Shown: positions 51,928 to 57,859 of the stretch, piece by piece
Numbering within the stretch: the first letter of the stretch is position 1
Layout: each line of letters opens with the position of its first letter
Source of the DNA: a virus
IMG/VR virus record: IMGVR_UViG_3300033146_000857
Span: 32,472 to 96,471 of that record
Strand: one strand, 5' to 3'
DNA: 64,000 nucleotides
Program-made: the position numbers and the translations under genes
Notes under the pieces: generated by a model
What the model was told of the DNA's origin: nothing
What the model saw: the letters and a program-made list of their open reading frames with translations, nothing else
Database searches by the model: none

Positions 51928-52177
51928 GTTTCCAAAAGAACTAAACTACTGTACAAGTAGAAAATCTTTGGAGAAGCCCTGTTCATTTTAAAATACTCTC
52001 AATACTTCTAATGCTTGGTGTCCTTATATGACACCTATAGGACTATAGGACTATAAAATATAAAGCCTATGTTTTATTAATAATGGCTTTACCAGTGAGT
52101 CTCTTATTCTTTTACTTCTTATGCAGATTATTGACTGGAACTTTATAGATTTAAAGAAGCTAGTAGTAAACTTTTAG

Positions 52178-52183
52178 TATAAT
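52178..52183 (+). promoter_or_regulatory. -10-type promoter
   Basis: CTTTTAGTATAATATTATAA lies 22 bases before ATG at 52205. The same TTTTAGTATAAT core recurs at 57812. Confidence 0.5.
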
Positions 52184-52204
52184 ATTATAAATTAAAGGAT
52201 AACT

Positions 52205-52447
52205 ATGAAAATTCTAGACCTAACCTTACAGGATATTACTACATTTGAAGCACTTACTGACCATGAAGACCTAGAAAACTGGATGGGGTCTAATATGGGC
52301 TCTGGGCTGTACTTATCAGTCAGTTCTAATAACGTGGTTATGTTTGAACAGAACTATGACAAAGATGTTCCAGAGGAAACAAAAGAACTTTTACACATAG
52401 AGTTGTTTAAAAATGATGGCGCACCTGGAAAGTATGAGCAGTGTTAG
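52205..52447 (+). CDS. Small acidic protein, 80 aa
   Basis: AAAGGAT precedes the ATG. The product has beta strands and an acidic C-terminus. First gene of a promoter-led unit. Unknown function. Confidence 0.52.
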   Translation: MKILDLTLQDITTFEALTDHEDLENWMGSNMGSGLYLSVSSNNVVMFEQNYDKDVPEETKELLHIELFKNDGAPGKYEQC

Positions 52448-52529
52448 TTAGTTGCATACAATTGCACAAGACTGTTTGTGCGGACAGTTATAAGAAAAGA
52501 ACTTTAGGTTTACCTTTGGCAAGAACATT

Positions 52530-52676
52530 ATGACAAACTTAAGAAAGAACACCCTGTATAGCATAACAGACTTAATCAATAACATAGAAGACCTTAAGTA
52601 CAAAGATGGTAGTAAGACTGAGAAGATAAAAAATAAAGTACTTATGTACTTAAAAGGGATTAAAAATGAAGTATAA
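52530..52676 (+). CDS. Small basic helical protein, 48 aa
   Basis: MTNLRKNTLYSITDLINNIE is helical and Lys-rich. Overlaps the next gene by 11 bases. Ribosome site weak, so moderate confidence only. Confidence 0.42.
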   Translation: MTNLRKNTLYSITDLINNIEDLKYKDGSKTEKIKNKVLMYLKGIKNEV

Positions 52677-52968
52677 AGGTTTTGAAGTTTTAACTCATGA
52701 AGAACTGACAGTCTATGGTAAACAGTTTAACGCTATAGCCTTGAAACCAAAGGATGGGTATATAGACATTCATATAGTGAGTGAAAAATACTCTAATGAC
52801 TTAAGTAATACACTAACTCTACAAGAGCCTGAAGAGAACGCTAAAGATATTACTAAGCACTCTTTAATAGCCATGATTTTTAGTCATATCATTTGGGACA
52901 CTCTATATGACAGAGACGAGGAGCTGTGGTCAGTAACAAATCTAGTAATAGAAAGTGAGGACTATTAA
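52666..52968 (+). CDS. Early protein, 100 aa
   Basis: Alpha/beta protein (YKGFEVLTHEELTVYGKQFN) ending acidic. The stop shares one base with the next ATG. Unknown function. Confidence 0.52.
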   Translation: MKYKGFEVLTHEELTVYGKQFNAIALKPKDGYIDIHIVSEKYSNDLSNTLTLQEPEENAKDITKHSLIAMIFSHIIWDTLYDRDEELWSVTNLVIESEDY

Positions 52969-53288
52969 TGGCAGGGCAATGTTATAGACAAGCATACACT
53001 GAACAACTTAACAGACCTGATGTTAAGCTAGTTCACGGAATAGTTAATCCGTTAGTCGGAGAACTAAAAGGCAAATCTTATGGACATGCCTGGCTAGAGA
53101 CTAAAACAGAGGTTATAGACCCCAGTTTACCCATTGGCAGACAAAAATACCCTAAGGAAAGATACTACATGCTGGGTGGAATTGAGTATACTAGAAAATA
53201 TGATTTAGATCAGACCTTAGAGCAGGTGCAGGTAGAAAAAAATTATGGCCCTTGGGATGACACAATAAGCAGCGCAGAGCATTTATAA
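52968..53288 (+). CDS. Transglutaminase/papain-like phage protein (tentative), 106 aa
   Basis: GQCYRQAY, LVHGIVNPLVGEL, YGHAWLET and VIDPSLP give an ordered Cys, His, Asp set with the spacing of small transglutaminase- or papain-like domains. I recall related short phage proteins with C..., HAW and D motifs. Enzyme activity is unproven. Confidence 0.45.
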   Translation: MAGQCYRQAYTEQLNRPDVKLVHGIVNPLVGELKGKSYGHAWLETKTEVIDPSLPIGRQKYPKERYYMLGGIEYTRKYDLDQTLEQVQVEKNYGPWDDTISSAEHL

Positions 53289-53289
53289 C

Positions 53290-53769
53290 ATGGTAAGTAT
53301 CTACTTGGAAGGGCATAAAAAGCATAAGACACCTTTTACCGGAGCTTGTGCAGTGTTAGAATTCAAAGACCACTGTGAGGTAGTAAAATGTTCTAGGGCT
53401 GGAATAGCTCTGGAAAATACAATGTTACTCTGTTTCTTTGGAGCCTTAAGACTACTGTATAAAAGAACCAAAATAAAATTATATACAAGTAGTAGAGAGG
53501 TTAAAATTTTCTTGTCTTATAAAGACACAAAGTTAATGACATCTGGAGAAGTAAGCTTTAAAGATGACTATACATATATTCAAGCCTGTAGATTAGAACT
53601 ACTCAGTCATAGACTAAAAGTAATAAAAGAGGCAAAGGTGGAAAACAAAGTTATAAAAAGTTATAGCATGGCCCTAAACGAAACAAACTTGATGTACTCA
53701 AAAATGAAAAGCTTAATGATAAATGAAGATAAATTTAATAAGTTTAAAAGGACCTTAAATGAAGCTTAA
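53290..53769 (+). CDS. RNase H-fold-like protein lacking acidic residues (tentative), 159 aa
   Basis: Order of elements (VSIYLEGHKK, TGACAVLEF, helix LLCFFGALRLLYKR, IKLYTSSREVKIFL) resembles RNase H (DG.., G.AV, helix, IYTDS..V), but the catalytic Asp positions read E and S. If real it is inactive as a nuclease and may bind nucleic acid. The C-terminal 60 residues are a basic helix. Low certainty. Confidence 0.35.
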   Translation: MVSIYLEGHKKHKTPFTGACAVLEFKDHCEVVKCSRAGIALENTMLLCFFGALRLLYKRTKIKLYTSSREVKIFLSYKDTKLMTSGEVSFKDDYTYIQACRLELLSHRLKVIKEAKVENKVIKSYSMALNETNLMYSKMKSLMINEDKFNKFKRTLNEA

Positions 53770-53778
53770 AACAAAGTC

Positions 53779-53994
53779 ATGTGTTTTATTGGTAGACACC
53801 AAGAAGTACCTCTACAGTTGGTATTTTTATCAGACTTAGACTATAAAGGTATAGAAGCCTCTTATAAAAGTATTTGTGTTAACTGTGGTAAGAGAGCCTT
53901 GATGAAAATAGTATTTACCTATGGTCAGCATGGGTGTACAGAAATAGAACAGGCCAGAATTGCAGCCAAAAATTGGAGAAGCTATGAAAGTTAA
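53779..53994 (+). CDS. Small zinc-finger-like protein, 71 aa
   Basis: MCFIGRH near the start and CVNCGKR later match the C...H...C..C layout of small phage zinc proteins. The ribosome site is weak, so coupling to the previous gene is likely. The stop overlaps the next gene. Confidence 0.5.
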   Translation: MCFIGRHQEVPLQLVFLSDLDYKGIEASYKSICVNCGKRALMKIVFTYGQHGCTEIEQARIAAKNWRSYES

Positions 53995-54148
53995 AAAAGT
54001 ACTAACTTATAAGCATGATAGACCTGTATATACGATTAAGGTTAAAAAATTCTTATTCTGGCATACTGAAGTAGAGAGCTATGATCAGCATGAGATAGAT
54101 AGAATCTTTAGAAAACTATTGAGATGTGACAACGTGGAAAAAGCCTGA
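53984..54148 (+). CDS. Small basic protein, 54 aa
   Basis: I choose ATG at 53984 with TTGGAGAAG upstream. The product is beta-rich and basic (MKVKKVLTYKHDRPVYTIKV). The stop overlaps the next ATG (TGATG). Confidence 0.48.
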   Translation: MKVKKVLTYKHDRPVYTIKVKKFLFWHTEVESYDQHEIDRIFRKLLRCDNVEKA

Positions 54149-54504
54149 TGAAGACTGTACAATTTAGCACAGATGATCTATATGAAGCTTTAAACAACGC
54201 AGACTATTATCTTAGACAAGAGATTTTAAAAGCTTTAATGAAGGTTAAGAAGAAGAGACTAGACTATCAGTACAAATGTAGTCTTAATCAGTTTGAGAGA
54301 CAATTCTGTAGTCTTAGAGAAGTTAGGCATAACTTAACTAAATGGCAAGAACAAGGTCAAGATCGTAAGATATCTCTCTGTAGTAAGAAACTTAAGAAAC
54401 TAAATAGTTCTTTACAGGGGAGAATAAGATTTAATAAGCTTTATTCTAGTAATGAAGCAATAGATTATAACATAAGCAAGATTATAACAAAGTTGAAAAA
54501 ATAA
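54148..54504 (+). CDS. Basic coiled-coil protein, 118 aa
   Basis: Lys/Arg-rich helical protein (FERQFCSLREVRHNLTKWQE) with extended coiled-coil character, likely nucleic-acid- or membrane-facing. Unknown function. Confidence 0.52.
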   Translation: MKTVQFSTDDLYEALNNADYYLRQEILKALMKVKKKRLDYQYKCSLNQFERQFCSLREVRHNLTKWQEQGQDRKISLCSKKLKKLNSSLQGRIRFNKLYSSNEAIDYNISKIITKLKK

Positions 54505-54573
54505 ACCAATGTGATTGTACTAAGTGCTTAATTCACAAGGCTTATAACTATCACAAAAACTCAAGGGGAGCGC

Positions 54574-54861
54574 ATGTTTTTAAAAAAAGATAAGCTAAAG
54601 CCAGATTACAACATAGGAGATACAGTTTGGGGCTATTTTTGTCCCTCAAACTGTTCTCCAGGAGGTACACACGTCAGTAAGCCAAAATTTGAAAAATTTA
54701 AAATATCAAATGTATCTTATAGAGTAGACTATAACAAAATACTAGACACGTGCTATGAAACAGACAATAAAGATACCCATGTGCACAGAGACTTAACTGC
54801 TCTTAGGATGAAACTGCTAGCAGACCCAAGATTTGGTCTAGACTGTGTTAGAGGTGCTTAG
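54574..54861 (+). CDS. Early protein, 95 aa
   Basis: SH3-like beta start (YNIGDTVWGYFCPSNCSPGG) and a Cys pair. AAGGGGAG precedes the ATG. Overlaps the GTG-started next gene by 17 bases. Unknown function. Confidence 0.52.
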   Translation: MFLKKDKLKPDYNIGDTVWGYFCPSNCSPGGTHVSKPKFEKFKISNVSYRVDYNKILDTCYETDNKDTHVHRDLTALRMKLLADPRFGLDCVRGA

Positions 54862-55111
54862 TCTAGGATATAGTATTTTATACTATAAAGATATCTCAGA
54901 GATACAAGAGTTGGTAGACACAGCAATAGCAGCTTCAGTAGAGATACATAAGAGTCTAAATAAGATTATAAGGATCTATAGGGATACTCCTTGTGTGGGC
55001 AGATACATACCTTACGTAGCTGTGGTTAACTTAGTCACTGACGAATACACAGGGGACTATTTTAATGGCAAGTGGAACAGAACAAAAGACTTTAGGGATT
55101 ACAATGAATAA
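54845..55111 (+). CDS. Early protein with GTG start, 88 aa
   Basis: GTG at 54845 inside the preceding gene; ribosome site weak. The product is helical then beta (GRYIPYVAVVNLVTDEYTGD). Overlaps the next gene by eight bases. Confidence 0.45.
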   Translation: MLEVLSLGYSILYYKDISEIQELVDTAIAASVEIHKSLNKIIRIYRDTPCVGRYIPYVAVVNLVTDEYTGDYFNGKWNRTKDFRDYNE

Positions 55112-55448
55112 GAAACTTAGTGATAAAAACATAGCTCTAATACGAGATTGCTGTGAGGCTAATCCTAAAGCAACTCTAGGATTGTTATCAAGCTTAATTA
55201 AACTTAGTCCAAGTACAATAGCTAAATATAGAAGTAATAAGCATATAATAATAAAATGTGCCAGAGAAGGCTGTAATAGCCTATTTATAAAAAAGAGTAA
55301 CAGCTATATTGTTGCTATGACTGTAGACCCCTGTTTAAAAATCCTAAGAGAACTGTGTTGTCTGATAGGAAAGATAAAAAAAGCTATAATAGTAAAATAT
55401 TCAAGGAGATTAGATGACTACTGGAAAAGTCTCAAAAAGATTACTTAA
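55104..55448 (+). CDS. HTH-type regulator candidate, 114 aa
   Basis: I place the start at ATG 55104 with TAGGGA upstream. A helix-turn-helix-like segment (KATLGLLSSLIKLSPSTIAK) lies near residues 23-42, followed by a Cys pair (CAREGC). DNA binding is inferred. Overlaps the next gene by 35 bases. Confidence 0.48.
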   Translation: MNKKLSDKNIALIRDCCEANPKATLGLLSSLIKLSPSTIAKYRSNKHIIIKCAREGCNSLFIKKSNSYIVAMTVDPCLKILRELCCLIGKIKKAIIVKYSRRLDDYWKSLKKIT

Positions 55449-55773
55449 AGAACTAAAGCCTTTTGGAGCTATAGACTGGCATACGTCTAAAAATGACTCT
55501 AGATACATAAAGTTTAGAGACTGTAGAATTGGCAGTATAAGAATAGCTGATCATGATGGAAGAAAGTCCTATAAGTATAAGTTTAATATAGATACTAATA
55601 AAGTTACCGACCTAGACAGAGAAGTAATGATAATGACTTTACAGATTAAAACAGCTATACAATTCATAGGAGATTTTAATCCAGAAAACTATATAGTCTA
55701 TAATAATAACTATGGTGGATATGTGAAACTAGACAACTATGAACAGTATAAAGAAGTGGTGCTAAATAAATGA
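55414..55773 (+). CDS. Conserved-type phage protein, 119 aa
   Basis: Contains DWHTSKNDSRYIKFRD and IGSIRIADHDGRKSYKYK, a strand pattern I have seen in phage proteins of unknown function. CAAGGAG precedes the ATG. Confidence 0.52.
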   Translation: MTTGKVSKRLLKELKPFGAIDWHTSKNDSRYIKFRDCRIGSIRIADHDGRKSYKYKFNIDTNKVTDLDREVMIMTLQIKTAIQFIGDFNPENYIVYNNNYGGYVKLDNYEQYKEVVLNK

Positions 55774-55800
55774 CTCGAGTAACTTTTAATAAATTTGTGC

Positions 55801-55806
55801 TATAAT
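55801..55806 (+). promoter_or_regulatory. -10-type promoter
   Basis: TTTGTGCTATAATTAGTG lies 26 bases before ATG at 55832. No -35 match at the standard spacing. Confidence 0.48.
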
Positions 55807-55831
55807 TAGTGAATAAATTGAAGGAGACACT

Positions 55832-56086
55832 ATGCAGGTTTTAGTTTTTGACTACGCTAAGAACAAGGTTATGACTCATATAATAGCTAATGAAGATGAG
55901 CTATTTGATGAACTAGGCTATGGCCAAGGTGATATTAACTTTATGGAGATTAATCAAGCCACAGAGATAAACATTTCTTTAACTGGAGATATTCATAGAG
56001 ATACAGCTGATGAGCTTGGAGTAGGCAGAGAAATGGCTAAGAGCATAAACTTTGGTTTACTATATGGAAACGCTCATGAAAGATAG
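55832..56086 (+). CDS. Chimeric ORF ending in DNA polymerase A motif B
   Basis: The first 50 residues (MQVLVFDYAKNKVMTHII) look like a separate small phage protein. The rest, GDIHRDTADELGVGREMAKSINFGLLYG, matches the family A DNA polymerase finger (O-helix, motif B: DIH..TA...  R..AK.INFGL.YG) and stops six residues later. No other polymerase part is present here. Most likely a fusion of a small gene with a polymerase fragment by recombination. Own promoter and AAGGAG site mean it is probably expressed. It cannot polymerise. Confidence 0.65.
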   Translation: MQVLVFDYAKNKVMTHIIANEDELFDELGYGQGDINFMEINQATEINISLTGDIHRDTADELGVGREMAKSINFGLLYGNAHER

Positions 56087-56306
56087 TTATAAAAAAAGAA
56101 TAGATCTGGATGGCTTAACTGGCGTAGAAATAGACCACTTACAAGAGGCTTTAAGAGAATTAGGCCTTAAGGGTCAATATAAGTTTAATCACTATGGTAT
56201 AAGAGTTGAGCTTATAGTTACTTCCAAGAAACTACATAGACTTATGAGAACTATAAGAAAAACTACTTATAAGAAAACTACTTATAAGAAAAACAAAAAT
56301 GGCTAA
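56076..56306 (+). CDS. Small basic protein, 76 aa
   Basis: I choose ATG at 56076 (TATGGAAACGCTC upstream). The product has a helical middle and ends in Thr/Tyr/Lys repeats (RKTTYKKTTYKKNKNG), encoded by a 15-bp direct repeat. Unknown function. Confidence 0.5.
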   Translation: MKDSYKKRIDLDGLTGVEIDHLQEALRELGLKGQYKFNHYGIRVELIVTSKKLHRLMRTIRKTTYKKTTYKKNKNG

Positions 56307-56424
56307 GCATAGGCAATGGCAATACTATATAGCCGTTGATAATCAGTATAAATTAATAGCTGAATCTAAGACACGCAAAGAGTGTATAGCCAAGGCCAAA
56401 AAGCATAAGGAGCTGAACAAATGA
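56299..56424 (+). CDS. Small basic protein, 41 aa
   Basis: MAKHRQWQYYIAVDNQYKLI followed by a Lys-rich helix. Overlaps the previous stop by eight bases. Confidence 0.45.
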   Translation: MAKHRQWQYYIAVDNQYKLIAESKTRKECIAKAKKHKELNK

Positions 56425-56473
56425 TAGCCTTAGATTTAAACAGTGTCTTAACATGGATATTAGGAGATTCAAA

Positions 56474-56659
56474 ATGATAGTTGGCTTAACTGTAGAAGAT
56501 AAGACTTGGACTAATAGCTCTGGTAAGACTATAAATATCTTTGATATGACTAGCACAGAACTTATTTTAGTAGCCAGAGAGTCAAAGAAAAAGTCTTTAA
56601 TAGTGCCCTATGAAATGCTACGAGAAATAAAATACAGAAATATAAAGGATTTGGTATGA
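56474..56659 (+). CDS. Small protein, 61 aa
   Basis: TTAGGAG precedes ATG at 56474, preferred over an earlier ATG. A beta-rich Sm- or SH3-like sequence (TWTNSSGKTINIFDMTSTEL). Overlaps the next gene by four bases. Confidence 0.5.
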   Translation: MIVGLTVEDKTWTNSSGKTINIFDMTSTELILVARESKKKSLIVPYEMLREIKYRNIKDLV

Positions 56660-56796
56660 CAATGAGAGCTGCAGAATATAGAAGATTTTTGCCTTGGTTA
56701 CGAGCTGTATTACACATGGAGCCTTTATATAACAGACCTGAGTATTATACAAGACTAGTAGACCTATTTAGAAGGGGTAGAACATGTATAGATTAA
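56656..56796 (+). CDS. Small basic protein, 46 aa
   Basis: ATGA overlap with the preceding stop. Arg/Trp-rich (EYRRFLPWLRAVLHMEPLYN). Overlaps the secreted ORF by 13 bases. Confidence 0.45.
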   Translation: MTMRAAEYRRFLPWLRAVLHMEPLYNRPEYYTRLVDLFRRGRTCID

Positions 56797-56879
56797 AGAA
56801 AATACTTATCTTCTTATTCCTAGGAACTTGTTTAGCTCTTAGTTCTGGGGACTTTGAACCAGAAGCCCAAAAGAAATAG
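56784..56879 (+). CDS. Tiny exported or lipoprotein-like peptide, 31 aa
   Basis: Signal-like N-terminus (MYRLKKILIFLFLGTCLAL) with a Cys where a lipobox could sit (LGTC, not canonical). The short acidic tail ends in lysines. Function unknown. Confidence 0.42.
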   Translation: MYRLKKILIFLFLGTCLALSSGDFEPEAQKK

Positions 56880-56920
56880 GTTTTCAACAGTTTAAGACAA
56901 ATTGTAAGTAGGAGTTAATT

Positions 56921-57079
56921 ATGAGACCAAAGCAGTTTCTAGACGAGGCAACAACAGAACTTGAAACATTACTAAAACATAGTCTAATAGACCTAAGACA
57001 ATTTTTTATAAGATTAAGTTTTGTCAAAATAAGATATTATCAAAAAGTAGCTTTAAGAGAAAGTTATGCTAGATGGTAA
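56921..57079 (+). CDS. Small helical protein, 52 aa
   Basis: AGGAG precedes ATG at 56921. The product is an amphipathic helix (TTELETLLKHSLIDLRQFFI). Overlaps the next gene by seven bases. Confidence 0.45.
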   Translation: MRPKQFLDEATTELETLLKHSLIDLRQFFIRLSFVKIRYYQKVALRESYARW

Positions 57080-57276
57080 GAATAAAACAAATGAATGGCC
57101 AGACATTGACCTTTGCATTGGAAGTAATAGTTACCGTTACTAAAAGTACAAACTCAATAGTTCTACGGTTTAAAGATGGTAGTCGTAGGCAGTTCATAAC
57201 AGGTCTAGCCACTGACCAAACGTATACTAAAATAAAAGCCCAAGTAATAAACTATTATGAGGACAGCAAATGTTAG
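57073..57276 (+). CDS. Small beta-rich protein, 67 aa
   Basis: QMNGQTLTFALEVIVTVTKS and following strands suggest a small barrel. Overlaps both neighbours by seven bases. Unknown function. Confidence 0.5.
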   Translation: MVRIKQMNGQTLTFALEVIVTVTKSTNSIVLRFKDGSRRQFITGLATDQTYTKIKAQVINYYEDSKC

Positions 57277-57542
57277 ATGTAGTAATCACAGTAATCTCAG
57301 AACTAGACTATTCTAGAGTAGTCGACTCAAGTAGTCTTTTAGAAGACATATTACCAAATAAAGCAGACTTGATAGAAGCTATCTTAGCCCTAGAGGACAA
57401 CTTAGGGCTACAATTAGACTTAACAGAAATAGCACGGCTAAACACATTAGGAGACCTAGCAGGTCATGTAGAAAAAATAGCCCGACTAAACACATTAGGA
57501 GACCTAGCATGTCACGTAGAAAAAATAGCCCAACAAAAGTAG
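57270..57542 (+). CDS. Acyl-carrier-protein-like ORF without the phosphopantetheine Ser
   Basis: The sequence follows the ACP layout (helix, LLEDILPNKADLIEAILALE, ITEIARLNTLGDLAGHVEK), but the DSL motif that holds the modified Ser reads NKAD. A 48-bp tandem duplication repeats IARLNTLGDLAGHVEK as IARLNTLGDLACHVEK. Probably not an active carrier. It overlaps the next gene by 34 bases. Confidence 0.45.
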   Translation: MLDVVITVISELDYSRVVDSSSLLEDILPNKADLIEAILALEDNLGLQLDLTEIARLNTLGDLAGHVEKIARLNTLGDLACHVEKIAQQK

Positions 57543-57796
57543 TCAAAACTATTTGTAAGGCTCTGGATGTAAAGCTTCATATAAGCTCAAAAGTTCTTTG
57601 TTGTACTCATATAGATCTTCTTGGGGGCAGGGTCCAGTATAGTATTTATTTTCCTAATGAAGATAAGCCAAGTACGTTTATGGTAGAACACTCTGGAATA
57701 TCTTTTTTCATCTCTAGAGGTATTACTGAGGACATTTATGTACCTATAATAGAAAAAGCTATAAAACAGTTAGAAAGCTTCACATACAAGCCTTAG
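57509..57796 (+). CDS. Early protein, 95 aa
   Basis: Alpha/beta protein (KTICKALDVKLHISSKVLCC). Its stop codon lies in the loop of a rho-independent terminator. Unknown function. Confidence 0.52.
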   Translation: MSRRKNSPTKVVKTICKALDVKLHISSKVLCCTHIDLLGGRVQYSIYFPNEDKPSTFMVEHSGISFFISRGITEDIYVPIIEKAIKQLESFTYKP

Positions 57797-57809
57797 GAGG
57801 CTTTCTTTT
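57788..57809 (+). terminator. Rho-independent terminator before nrdJ
   Basis: AAGCC/GGCTT stem (57788-57803) followed by TCTTTT. The stop codon of the previous gene is in the loop. The next promoter begins right after. Confidence 0.7.
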
Positions 57810-57811
57810 AG

Positions 57812-57817
57812 TATAAT
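57812..57817 (+). promoter_or_regulatory. -10-type promoter of nrdJ unit
   Basis: TTTTAGTATAATTTATAG lies 43 bases before the ATG of the reductase. Matches the core at 52178. Confidence 0.5.
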
Positions 57818-57859
57818 TTATAGTAAAAAATAGACTACAAATTATACTAAGGAGAAAAT

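Noticed and set aside
56353-56556. 67-aa minus ORF
   Set aside because: Antisense to overlapping plus-strand small genes with good start sites.
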